This document shows positions 36,251 to 47,748 of a stretch of DNA of 64,000 nucleotides, in pieces. The stretch is from Antrodiella citrinella (taxonomy: Eukaryota > Basidiomycota > Agaricomycetes > Polyporales > Steccherinaceae). The position numbers were made by a program, and so were the translations under genes. Position 1 is the first letter of the stretch, and each line of letters begins with the position of its first letter. Location of the stretch: NCBI GenBank assembly GCA_004802725.1, contig SGPM01000007.1, positions 1 to 64,000 on the forward strand. The letters run 5' to 3'. The notes under the pieces are model-generated. The model was not told the origin of the DNA. It did no database searches and worked only from the letters and a program-made list of their open reading frames with translations.

Positions 36251-39139
36251 TCAAAGTTTGGCTCGTCCAGACGATAATCTCTGACCCCTCTGAAGGATAG
36301 GTTTCAAGAAGTCCTAAAGCGAAGATTAGCTTCGATCTTCACAGTGAGCCGATCATAAGACATACCTCGTAACCATCTGGCACTTCCGACTGATTCAAAG
36401 GTTCCATCTGCGCTCGTTCCCACAATGACTCATACACGTTACCGTCAAAACGTCCCAGAGAACTAACAGCGCGGTATGCTCAGCAAAGGTGGGGGCTCGT
36501 TGTAGGCGTTTGGGAACTCACCTATCAAGCTCCCAATCGGTGAAGCCGAAGGCATCCGTCAGTCCAACGGCTTGTGGCAGCAGGTTGAGGCATATGTCTC
36601 TGATCGACCTCCGTATCTGCACTGTCGGATCTTCATTGGTAGTCGATGATAGTATATGGAACGACAGCACATCGACTAAAGCAGTCTCAATTGTGGTCAA
36701 CAGATACTGTATGTTAAACTTCAGCAAGAGGGATCAGCTTATCAGACTACGCAACACTCACCAAAGTCAGCAGATTTGTGAGCGCCGCCACTTCCTCAGG
36801 CCCAAGAGCACTCTCTGCACCCTCTAAAATCTCCAACGCCTGCCTCGCAACAAACGCATCCATGACCGCTCTCGCAACGCGCTGCTCTATGCTGGCATCT
36901 GAGTCATGCAGAGTGGCGACATGTTGGCGGACAACACAGGCAGCACGTTTCTCCAGAACATCAACCAGGGTTTTCGGGGAAGCACTATCAATGAGGGTAT
37001 GCCGTGAAGGAAGCGAGGTACCATCGTGATTCGAACTCGAAAGGGTACGGAGGTAGAAGTTTGAGGGTGTCAACGGAGGCGTTGAGTTGGTAGACGGAGT
37101 AGAGACGGACGCGAAGGCCTGGAAGGCCTTGACGGCTGCTCTGGACACTTGTTGATCCAGTACAAAATTATCGCCTTCGTAACTGTTCTCGGGGCCATTG
37201 AGATACGGTGAACAAGGTTACGATACTATGTAGAGCTCACTCACGTGGTTGAGGGTACGTTGTCTGCGTATATTCTACCTAGCCCTGCGAACTCGCTGAA
37301 GCCGTGGCCACCGAGTGCACGTCGGGTAGTTTCTACATCTTGGATGGCCACTGTCGTCGTAAGTGACTTCAACCCACTAGAGATTGCGTGCATCTCTGCG
37401 AGAGGCGACGTATCTCCTTCTTCGACACGCTTGGACAACGGAGCGAACATCGCTGCCTGAGATCCCGGCATCAGTAAACCGAAATGCTGTGAATGACGCT
37501 CCATGGATTTACTCACTATTTTCCGGCCCATGAGGATGAAAACATACGCTCTTGATAGAATCGGCAATAGCCGGTAATATACCGATGGATACGTGATAAT
37601 CTGACGTTCAGACTCATCCTGGTTCGTATTGCCTTGCCTCCGGACGGTGGCATACCGGACAGCGATAGTGATCGCTGGAGGAACAGAGCATGTCTACATA
37701 TAAAAATGTTGATGTCCGCACGGGTAGACGGACCGCACCTTTGGCAATGATCCATCCTTGGCTCATGACTATGCTGAGAAGCTATCAGAATCAAGCAGGC
37801 GATCGGAGTGAGTAACCTACCGTGACCTAAGCATCAGCATCTATAGAGTTTGTACATGGGGATGAGCACGATTTTGAAAATAGTCTGATAGTATGAGGGG
37901 ACGTACACCGCCATAACTCAGTTTCGCGTGGGGAGGCTTGATATATTCTCCGTTGTCTGTTACCTGGGCGTGGCGCGAGAGCATATGCTCCCTAGGTATA
38001 CGGACCCGGTCAAACCGCACATACCCATTATCCACTGCGTTGTAACCACCCATTGCTTTGGGACCTACGCAGCAGCGTAAGTCGTTTTCTCCTGATTAAA
38101 GGCGGAACCCTTATAATGTTACCTCACCTATATCCCCGATCGTGATGTTTGGAAGCACTCGGTGATTGTCTGGTTATAGAACATAAGGTCACCCAATTCA
38201 TCGCTCCCGGGTAAGCTCATGCTCATGGACATACCGAGGGAACGTAATTGCACGAAGAAGAGATGAGGGCCCATGTCTCGGTCATTGGGAAGGATGAGTC
38301 TCGCTTGAACAACGCCATGCGTTGACGTTCTTCCGAGCGAACCTACCCACCATTTGGTACTCGTAAGCGTAGGAGAGTGTATTTCAAACTCTTGCGTCTT
38401 CGGTAGGTAGACGGCTGTGGTCTCAAGACCCGTCACGTTCGAGCCATGGCCTAGTTCAGTCTGGATGTAGCAGCTGTGTATTCATGCTGTCAACGATATG
38501 GTACTGGCAACAAGCACACACATACCCCAATATCCCTCTATTGGCTATCAGCTGACCATACTTCTCTACGAGACGCGGGCTCCCTTGCGAGAAGAAGACA
38601 GGTGCAAAAGCTGTAGTTTGAAAAGGATCCGATCAGGTGGCGCAATCTCGGGCCCATTTGCGTGGATACATACCAGCCGTATGCAGAGCAAACGGTAGTG
38701 GTTCTCCCAAAAGCCCTTCAGCTGTGGCGTATTCTTTAGGCGTCCACTTGTATTGGTCCTTCAATTCAAGAAGTCTGCTGACCAGCTTGAGAGTTCTCTT
38801 ATATTGTTCACTTCGTGACATGAATGGCCTGCGGGGTATGCGGCGAACGTTGTAGCGCAGCGACTACCCAGTGAAAAATCACCATGTACCTGAGTTTCTT
38901 GTCAAAGACCGGATCCAGAGATAACAGGTCAACCAGGCTGTGATGCTTCTCCCATTCATCGTGGCTTCCTGAAAAAGTGACAAAATAAGAACAAGATAGC
39001 GGTACGATTTCACAGTGACGCGAACACTCAGCCTGAACACCTCACCGTGCAAGTAGTCCCGCAACAAATCAACGCTGAGATGGAAACGCGCCCTTGCGAC
39101 TTTCATATCCGGATGAATGGGGTGCTCGGAACTTGGCAT
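36251..39139 (-). CDS. Peroxisomal acyl-CoA oxidase
   Basis: First, FAD-dependent step of peroxisomal beta-oxidation: acyl-CoA to trans-2-enoyl-CoA with release of peroxide. Fifteen exons (39139-39046, 38968-38890, 38828-38674, 38610-38526, 38473-38235, 38169-38128, 38064-37907, 37840-37827, 37773-37739, 37674-37517, 37456-37245, 37182-36762, 36718-36522, 36462-36366, 36313-36251) close in phase to 682 residues, the family's usual length. Motifs: CYIQTELGHGSNV, TKWWVGSLGRTSTHGVV, GYVRFDRVRIPREHML, PPHAKLSYGG, IAVRYATVRRQG, RRALGGHGFS, NVPSTTYEGDN and LDSSLGRFDGNVYE. The catalytic Glu is the one in YEGDN. The protein ends AKL, a PTS1 peroxisomal signal. Exon 8 is only 14 nt. Confidence 0.95.
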
Positions 39140-41541
39140 CCCGAATCCTGGAGGTTTGAACGGACACCTGATCGATGGGGACGTTGCTGTGTCTGCAACG
39201 TGTATGTCCTGCGGGCGACAACACAGCTCCCGTAACTACGAGAAAAACAAAGCAGCAGCAACGCTGTGGCGAGACACACTAGTAGATGTGGATTCCAAAG
39301 AACAAGGAACGGTCGTGGTGAATCGTGATGATATGATAGTATGTAGTACAGGTCCACGTTCATTCACGAGTGAGTCACTGGCCGGCAATGCACGCAGCCG
39401 AGCAGCCGGCGGATCGACCCCGGCGGCATTTCCTTTCTAAGACGCGTCGACCTTAAAAAAAAGCCACATCTGTGGCGGGCCCATAACAAAATCAACGGTT
39501 CAGCGTTGGTCTGACAACGAGCTGGAGATGACGACTTCAGTTACTAAGTGATCAGCAAGCAGGAGAAGCAAAGACTTCTTATCGTGGGTCCAACATTTAC
39601 AGTATCGTTATTCTCGATCTAAGCGCCGTGGCGAGCACTCGGGGCTTCGTCAGACTTCAGGTGGTACACTAATCCGTTGTGGCGTAGTCTAGTAACCTAT
39701 GGTGTACATCATGTGGTACGTGCTGGTAATGTAGAACGAGTATATGAACCAACGTCTGATGGGTTCGAGTTCGATACGGACAAGGAAAGTTACGTCTTCA
39801 CTTAGAATGAGATGGCCGTGTTACCCTGATGAAGTTGCGTTGTAGCGTATCTGAAGGGTACGACCTTCTCTTCTCCCGCTTAGGACCGGACATTCACGCA
39901 AAAAACCTTTTATGGAACCTTCCTATAGTCGTGGGTCCCGAGACTGAGTCATGTCCGTCGTAAACCGGGTCGTTGAAGGAGGAACTTGGCACTGTTGTCC
40001 GTGAGCGTAAGAAGCTCCCAACATAATTCCCATAAGGAAGGTTAGCTTCAGAGCGCCACGGTACGCCACAGTCGTTGTACGTCCGACACCCGTGATCACG
40101 CTCATATCGATGTATTTCGATGGCCGCTGATGTGATGTCAAGCGTTCGCGGTCCGCCCACATCACTACCAACTGTGGCGATACAAACAACAAAGAAGAAG
40201 AAACTGTCTACGCTAGTGTGGCGAGGGCTAACTTAGGGATTCCCATCTGACGCACTGGCGTGCAGGATCATCATTCTGCTTGTATCCCTTGTGGGACAGA
40301 TCGGCGGACGAGACCATGCATGGGACACGAGGCAATGTTCCGGAAGCCACTCACAGAAGTCGGGCTGCTTTCTGGGGACCGTTCATCATGAACGAACGCC
40401 ACAGTAACTTTCATCTCCTGGTTGAGTGGCGACTGACCAGCCATTGTGACCTCAATATGGCTGTGTTGGCCACGGACTGTGGCATATCGTCCAGCAAGAC
40501 GTAGCGTACATCACAAAACCATCAGAGCAGTGCTCACCTGTGGCAGCCAACCCGTGAAACGGCAGCTATACATATGAAGGGAGCAGCGCTGGTCCACTGC
40601 AATGCATCACCAAGTCCCCTTCACAAAGCACACGCCACGTGGCGGTGCTTGTTGAAGAGGAGAGGCGACGAGCGTCCTGAACTCCGAGTCCGTGCGTTCC
40701 GCGCTGTGGCCGCTGCCCGTGTCATGACTATGTCACTCAGATGGTGGCATCATGTCAGCGCAGGAGCCATGGGGAGTTACGAAAGCAGAGCGTGGCAGAT
40801 GGCCGTGGTTTGTATCAGCTATAGTGATTCGCCGGCGGATGATCGGCAGGGTGGAGTTCTCGTTCTGTGAGCCTGAACCTTGCGCAGTAGAAAAGGATTT
40901 TCGTCGAAGTAGATAGCGCGCACAGCAAGGTAAACAAGGGCTATTCAGGGTGTGATAACATAACAACGAATGTGAAGGGGAATAAGAAGAGATTACTTAC
41001 TGGGAACAAAAGGATTAGTAGTGTGGAAAAGGCGTGCTAGTGCTACAAGGGCTGTGGGACAATACGAATGATGAAGTAACGTACTACTGCATGGGTGGAC
41101 AAAAGCAGAAAGGGGGCTCAGGTCTAGAAACGCCGTTGAGTTAGCCGAGTCAATGCCTTGACCGACGCCCGCCTGCCTGAGCACTGTGGGCCCGGTCCGC
41201 AGATAGCAACCAGGGAAACTCGCGCGATCAGATAATCTTGGGGGCGTGGCTGGCCTTCCGCACGCCTCGCCAGCAACAACAACATAGAAAGGTGTTGCCA
41301 GCGACCTCAACAGTCTCAACCAACTCCCCAGACAAACACAATACTGACCCTAGTACCAGCTCTGCGGTTGTCGTTGCAGGAGTCCCAAACCACCGCCACA
41401 GACAATAGTCTCCAAAGAAGCGCCAGAAATTTTGCTCTCAGTAAATAAATACCGCTGCGTCCAGCTGCACCCAATTTCGTACGTTCACTTAAACACCCTC
41501 GCACGCCAGTCTGTACAGAACATATATCTCAGCCTGTACAA
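39140..41541. other. Divergent promoter region with TGTGGC clusters
   Basis: 2.4 kb between the acyl-CoA oxidase and the PPTase-like gene. No coding exon recognised. The hexamer TGTGGC or its complement GCCACA recurs at 39265, 39463, 39471, 39678, 40065, 40173, 40217, 40398, 40478, 40539, 40705 and 41395. The pair at 39463-39476 forms a near-perfect palindrome. Confidence 0.6.
39463..39476. promoter_or_regulatory. Palindrome GCCACA-TC-TGTGGC
   Basis: Six-base arms separated by two bases, 324 bases upstream of the acyl-CoA oxidase ATG, the densest point of a run of this hexamer. Its role as a regulatory site is inferred from recurrence only. Confidence 0.35.
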
Positions 41542-42650
41542 ATGGATTGCCCCATCCTGGTGTGGATGCTGACGTTCAATCGTGAGCTCACGACCGAGGT
41601 AGGCAACAGCGCCCGTTCCCCCCGCCTCCGTCGTGGACCTCTAACTCGTTCTCCGTCCCTAGGAATATGATCAATGTTACAACACGATGACTTCATGCGT
41701 GCCGGACGCCGCAAATCCATATAAACCAAACGATAAGGAGTCTACGCGTATGTTGCCCTCGCCTCTTCCTACTCCTAATTTATAGTAACATTCTATCCGC
41801 TATTTCTCTAGTGAGAGTCGTTTCTTCTCTGATGCCTCTCGTCATGATGCGGCATAGACGAGTCTCCCGCCACAGGTGGAAAGACTCAATTACGCCCAAC
41901 GGCAAGCACTGGATCGAGATGGTAACACCGAAAGTGATAATTCACGACGATGATGACTCACTTGTATAACAGGAACAAGACCCACCAATCCCCCCACCAC
42001 AACGCTCGCGTTCGTTGATAGGATATCACATAGCGCACAGCACAAATTTGGTTGGCATGGTCATGACCCAAGGGCCTGCACACCATGTCGTGAACCTCGG
42101 TCTATCCATACAGCCTCTCGTACCTGATAATTCAGACATGTCTGTCCCTGATTACTTAGAATCCCAATACCACAAGGTTCGTCGTCGTCTTTCTGATCCT
42201 TTGCTCATCTTTTTGACCCCTCTCTAGTTGACCCGTGCCGAAGTCAGGATGATCCAAGAGCCTTCAGAACGACGTGGTGAAAGCATGGATGAGACCATCA
42301 TGCGACGACTGTCTATCCTCCTTTCCTTGAAAGAAGCCTACATCCGCGCTATCGGTCAGCCCCTCGGATTCGATCTCACCAGATTAGACTTCGACATACC
42401 ACAAATGACCGCCAACGGCGATGGCAAATCCCTCTTTGGCTGGGAGTTCCGTACGTGGCAAGCCCACATTGAAGTCATGCGTCCGGACGGTACCGCAGAA
42501 GAAGAACGCTACCAATGCGCCTCAGCCTTCTTCAGAGGCATAACCGGCATACAGTTCGTCTGGCAGAAGGATGCGAAGGAGTTGGAGTCGTGGGTACAGT
42601 TCCTAACGCCAGATCAGCTCATGGCGGTCATGCCCAAGCTGAAAGATTGA
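41542..42650 (+). CDS. 4'-phosphopantetheinyl transferase-like protein
   Basis: Related to the Sfp/Lys5-type enzymes that move phosphopantetheine from CoA to carrier-protein serines (lysine synthesis, polyketide and peptide synthases, fatty acid synthase). Five exons (41542-41598, 41663-41747, 41812-41921, 41973-42176, 42228-42650) close in phase to 292 residues. The N-terminus VWMLTFNRELTTEEYDQCY fits the family, as do PNGKHWIE and the YHIAHS segment at about 102-107 (family NVSH). The motif LSLKEAYIRAIGQPLGFDL carries the catalytic Glu and Lys. Oddity: where the family has G-x-D, with Asp binding magnesium, this protein reads LGLSI, with Ser at residue 129. Intron 4 uses the donor GTTCGT. 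Either the metal site is altered or this is a diverged paralogue. Confidence 0.85.
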
Positions 42651-43622
42651 TGCTCTTCCCCGGAAGTGTTGTAGAGGGTCCCAGATGATTCATGCAGGTG
42701 TAGTTGTAGCCGTCTTTGCTGGGGAGACGCGCGCAAGCATTTGATAGTATGTAGACTTGTACGTAATTTGGTCAGTTCACTTGGGGAGGGTGGTTTACTT
42801 TCGCCCATAGCGAAGCTTATAGTTTGTATCGTTGGAAGACATATGTATCGCAGCATTATATTGTAGTCTGAACGCACGTTATAAAGGCAGTCATTATTTC
42901 ACTCGATGCTGGAATGATTCATATGCACGGGGACTCCTCGAAACAAACCTCTTCGGGGCCACAGGACAAGGTGCGAGTATGAGTATAAGGTCCGTAAGTA
43001 AACAGGACATTCCCCGAGTCATCACAAACCCTCCGACTGATCCATGAAACGAAAGGAGGCCACGCGTGTCAACATTCCTCGGGAACACGGTGTCTGTGTA
43101 ACTTCCTCGCCACAGCGGCATTTTCGGCAAGATATAATGCATTCACAGGCATGTGGACCCAAGCTGTCACTCGTCCTGTTGGTTACGCACGATTGAGCAA
43201 TTGAAGTGAGGCGTAAGTATGAACGGGCCCAACGGGAGGAAAACAACTGGTCCTTCCACTTCAAGGTAGCATAAGCGCCCCAAGAACATTTGTATGTTTG
43301 TACGTAATAGCAATACAACGCAGAGAACAAACATAGCGTCGCTCCCATGACTAGAAACAAGAGATAAGTACGACTGGTACTCGGATTGATCACATTTCGT
43401 CTTCGATCCGGGTTGTCGTAGAGTACAAAGTCACAATACAAGGTATCGAAGCATCCCCCGAGCTAGAGCCTTCCGGATTTGATGCTTATTCCAGAATCTG
43501 GGCGATGACATACAGGCAAAGGTCATAGCTTGCCACCAGGCAAGTTCGGAGATGCCAGACAACACCGGCAGACAATGGATTAGGTTCATCTGAGCTGGAG
43601 ATTACAATCTGGGCATTATCTA
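42651..43622. other. Convergent intergenic region
   Basis: 972 bases between the 3' ends of the PPTase-like and MFS genes. No gene, RNA or repeat recognised. Confidence 0.5.
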
Positions 43623-45971
43623 CTATACTTTCTCGGGAATATCTTGCTCCTTACTGTCGCCGTGATCATCCAGGGGAGGCGTAGAATTCTCATCTCCCTT
43701 GATGGCTAACCGGCCAACCTGATCAAGTTGTCCATTTGTTGCCTTCATCTTCTTGAAGTGGGCTTCGGCATCCCATACCCAAGGGGAGTCGCATGCGAAC
43801 AGAAGGTCCTGTTGTGGCGAGCATCAGATCATTGGCCCGCGGACTGAATGAGACAAGCATCTCACCATCTCTTCCAATGTACGATTGGCAGTCTCTGGGT
43901 ACAAGGCCCATACCATGGGAATAGACAAGAAGTTAACAGCACCGAAGATATGCAGAGTGTTCTCTCCAATCCGAGAGAACATGACCGGGTTGAGGAGCGT
44001 GAGCCATCTAGAAGAATGAACAGGGTGTGAGCTAGAGATGAAATGACGGCATGGCAAGACATAACGAATACGTACCCATTACCAATAGACCAACCAACAA
44101 CACCAAACGCGTTTCCTTTGGCACGTACCTCGACAGGGAAAGTTTCGGTAGGATAAACCCAAGGGATCGTCAGCCAAGTGGCTCCGAATACGGCCGTATA
44201 CAGGAAGACGAAGAAAGCAGCCGCGCCACCGAACTCAGCTGCATGCTCTGGGTTGTCCTTCAAAAGGCGACTGAAGGCCCCCGCCAAGATCAACGCAAGA
44301 CCTTGCGCGATAGCGCCCCAGTAAAGGCCGACACGCCTTCCCCACCGATCAATGGTGACGACGGCCATCAACGTACTCAACATGTACATGATCTACATAA
44401 GACGATCAGTATCAGGAGGTGGACTCGAGAAAATCCGAGAAAGACGTACATCATTCAAACCACTCAACCACTGTGCCTTGCGAGGACTGTAGCCAGCTTG
44501 AGCGAAGATAGTCGAAGCGTACACAGTGATAGCCGAGACCCCAGTCCATCTAACGGAAGTGATCAGCGAAAAGGGAGCAGATGTGAAGGAGAGGGAGACG
44601 TCATACTCTTGGACAATCTGCAGCCATATGGAAAGCTGAACACGACGGGCGATGTGGAGGTCCCCATCGTTGCGCCCGAAGAACATGGAGATATATGAGT
44701 TGCGATGGATGTGCTCTTTCTCTCGGGCCACTGCGGCGACAATGTCTTCGAACTCTGCGACGGCGCGTTCAGACTCCGGATCACCATCCTCGGAACGGAG
44801 GCGTCCGAGAATTTCTTGTGCTTCTTCAATACGTCCAACTTTGACGAGCCAACGTGGAGATTCTGTTCGTTCATGTGAGTTGAATTTGATTCGTCTTCAC
44901 ATTAATGAAAAGGGCTGACCGGGAATCAAGGGCATGCATATCAGAAATCCAACCATGGGTATAATTTGGAAAGCGAGCGGGAACTAGACAGTACATTAGC
45001 TGACAAAAATGATAAAGTACGACGACGCCACATACCCTCCATCGAATTTGGGTATTGCCATCACCGATGAATCCCATACCAAACTCTAGCCAATACGCGA
45101 CGACAACGCCGAAAATGTTGAGCGTGAATTCGCTGGCAATGAAAGCACCACGCGACGTATGCGTGGCCACTTCTGCAGACCACACCGGTACAATGGCATT
45201 CAAACAACCGGTACCGACACCACACACCACACGAGCGCACAACATCCTACCAAGAACAAAGTAAGTCGGCTTCCATCATAGAGCATGATCCGACCTACAT
45301 GGCCAAATTCTGAGCTGAAGCTTGCAACGCAGCACCAATCAACACCCATACACTTGCCTATACACCAAAGTCAGTCAGGTGTCTCGGTTTCGGCTGCACG
45401 AGGCCGAGCCAACGTACCACGATCATACCCTTCAGACGGCCGATCCTGAAAATGCATACATATGAGTCAATGCGCATTTCGCTCTACCCTGAGCGCAAAA
45501 AAGCACATACCTGTCACCGAGAATACCGCCCAGGAGGCATCCTATTAAAGTACCAAAATAATAGATGCTGACAATGCCACCTTGGCGTGTAGGGTGGGTG
45601 ATAGTAGCTACAACACCCTCGGAGTGGCCTCGGTATCTGACCAATATGTAAGCTTGATATATTTTGCGGTGATGCAGGAAGCGGACTTACTCTGAAGTTC
45701 CAAGACCCATAACTCGTACATAGTCAGGCGCGGTATTCACACCGCCCATGACCCCCTGATCATATCCAAAACTGCGCAGAATTGAGAAGCATGTTCACGC
45801 AGAAGGGGTCTAGAACAGCATACAAGAAAATAGCCAAACCGGCCACTAAACAAGATCTCTCATAAGTGAAAGAAGCATGGGCAGAACGGAAATGAGCATA
45901 CCAGCATTGATCGTATAATATAGCTTTCGCCCACATAGCTTCTTTGGTTTCGTTGACGTGGACACCTCCAT
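43623..45971 (-). CDS. MFS sugar transporter (sugar porter family)
   Basis: Plasma-membrane sugar:proton symporter or facilitator of the major facilitator superfamily. Thirteen exons (45971-45902, 45845-45824, 45771-45691, 45636-45511, 45445-45418, 45357-45299, 45246-45036, 44983-44920, 44862-44607, 44549-44450, 44392-44076, 44007-43866, 43808-43623) close in phase to 553 residues with about 12 hydrophobic segments. Sugar-porter signatures: FFFGYDQGVMGGV in TM1, GGILGDRIGRLKG after TM2, FPLAFQIIP then ESPRWLV before the central loop, DRWGRRVG after TM8 and PETANRTLEEM after TM12. The C-terminal tail is hydrophilic. Substrate cannot be inferred. A TATA-like box lies 87 bases upstream of the ATG. 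Confidence 0.93.
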
Positions 45972-46227
45972 GACTGTCACGAGTTGCTGCGAGAACTGGG
46001 CCTGTGAAGGTGGTCAAGGTTCTCCGCGCACGCAATCTTCTTCCCCACAAGATGCGTATTATATAGCCTTCGAAGGTCAATGTTCGGCTGCATCAAATAC
46101 GAGGAGAAACTTCGCGCGGACCGCGACTCCGTGGCGGAATGAGGCAAATCGAAGTATCCGATAGCATGTTTGCGTCTTCGTAGCATACTTGGCCAGACCT
46201 ATAGTTGACTAGATTCGGCACGAGAAG
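45972..46227. promoter_or_regulatory. MFS gene promoter region
   Basis: 256 bases upstream of the transporter ATG. A TATATAAT box on the minus strand at 46058-46065 is well placed for the start at 45971. Confidence 0.4.
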
Positions 46228-47294
46228 CTACAGAAGGTCTATCGCCAGGCAAATCTCGACAGCCGAAGAAAGTGTCGGATTAGACCTGGTTTGAGCGTGT
46301 TGGGAGTATTTGGTATTGCCTATATGACGGTCTCGGCAGAGCAGTGGCGAAGGTGTGGAGCTATCGATAAAAGGAAGGTCGTTACGGGTAGAATCGACAT
46401 CATCAGGTGACAACTGGTTCATGGGCGCGTCGTATGAGATTCGGTCCAAATGGCGGGCCGCCACGAGACCGGCGGTTGTGGGAGCCTTTCCTGGGGCTTC
46501 TAAACAGTTGCGTTCATTCGGAAAAGATGAAAAGCCATCGGAGATAGCTGTGGGTATTGTGTTCTGCAAACATGACGGAGACGGGGCTCTGACGAGCGAG
46601 GGGGAAACGCTGGCAAGGTGAGTCAGATTCGAAGGCGAAGACGAGCCGATGCATGACTGACCACAAGAGTGATAACGAGGATCGAGCTGGATTGAGTTAT
46701 CGTAATGCGATACCCTTCGCATAATTCGTTCACCGGGCATGATCGCAATGAAGCCTTGATCACTCAGTGCCGTGACGACGTCGCAGAAAGATCCATCACG
46801 CGATGTCTTGTGAAGTAGTGAAGCGATACTCGACAACTTCATGCCATGAAGGAACTGCGAAGACCGTAAGTGAGGCAGAGAAGTGGGTTGAGCGTTTTTG
46901 AGCTTGAACCCAGAACCTAGAACAAAAGACCTTGATATATCATATGTCGTCGTCGACGGTTGTAAGTTGATATGGAATGTAAGATGCTCACCTGTACTGT
47001 AGACTTTGAGAACGTGCACCTCGTGAAGATGCTATACCGCGCCGACGGACCCAATGAGTACAACTTCATCTTAGTATGTAGTCCCTCGACGACAGTCATC
47101 GGGAAAGATTCATACAATGATGTCATGATACCTCCGGCGTCGTTAACGTTGCAAATCCATGTAGCTTCCTGATCGGAGCGGCGCATACCGTCTTGCAGAA
47201 TGTTCTGCACCTGCCAAGAGAAATTAGCATTGTGGGAGATTGTAGGAGATTGTGGGTCAAGAATATTGAATATTATACGATCCAAAAACATCAT
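46228..47294 (-). CDS. Unrecognised gene or remnant, Ser/Pro-rich C-terminus
   Basis: Two open segments could be exons of one gene: 47294 to about 46993, ending at a GTGAGC donor after TFSKSTVQ, and about 46930 down to the stop at 46228. The first reads like part of an extracellular beta-rich repeat (FSWQVQNI, NVNDAGGIM, SFPMTVVEG). The second is polar, Ser/Pro-rich and lacks any membrane span. No signal peptide is visible upstream and the join is not certain. It resembles a surface protein that has lost its middle, so a pseudogene is as likely as a gene. Confidence 0.3.
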
Positions 47295-47748
47295 AATACC
47301 GCGATAGACTGACTGCTAGCAGGTTCACTACGGGACCGTACATCCGTGTACAGGTTCCCTCGTAGCGGAGTGCAATGTTTCCTTCGCACAGAGTTTGGAG
47401 AAATAGCCCCTATTCTTCGCACACGAGTGATATGGACAGAGCATTCTGAATTGTCGACTATAGCGGGATCAGAATGCGGACAATGACTGGAGCATACCTT
47501 GATTAAGATATTGACTCGCTATGAAAATCCTCAGTTACACAACCCTGACAAAAGGAGTACCAAGATGGAGATGTCAAGGACGACCTCTGTCCGTCTGGTT
47601 GGCGTGAGATCCAAGTCGGGTTAGGTTACCAGGGCAATACTTAACTTGTTGCGACAGACAACCGCTTCAAATGAGTTATACAAGTCAAGAGCTTGGATCG
47701 TGGCAAGAGGACTGACAATGAGGTGTGGGCTGATATTCGACGTCCACT
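47295..47748. other. Non-coding, no feature recognised
   Basis: 454 bases between the Ser/Pro-rich remnant and the duplicated segment. It may hold more diverged duplicate sequence, but no clear match is visible. Confidence 0.4.

Noticed and set aside
37821..37826. 6-nt exon GTCACG in acyl-CoA oxidase
   Set aside because: It keeps the frame but gives a poorer match to the family than the 14-nt exon at 37827-37840.
39678..39780. A-box-like TGGCGTAGT and B-box-like GGTTCGAGTTC, suggesting a tRNA or tRNA-derived element
   Set aside because: The boxes are about 80 bases apart and the acceptor stem pairs only with a two-base misfit; no cloverleaf forms.
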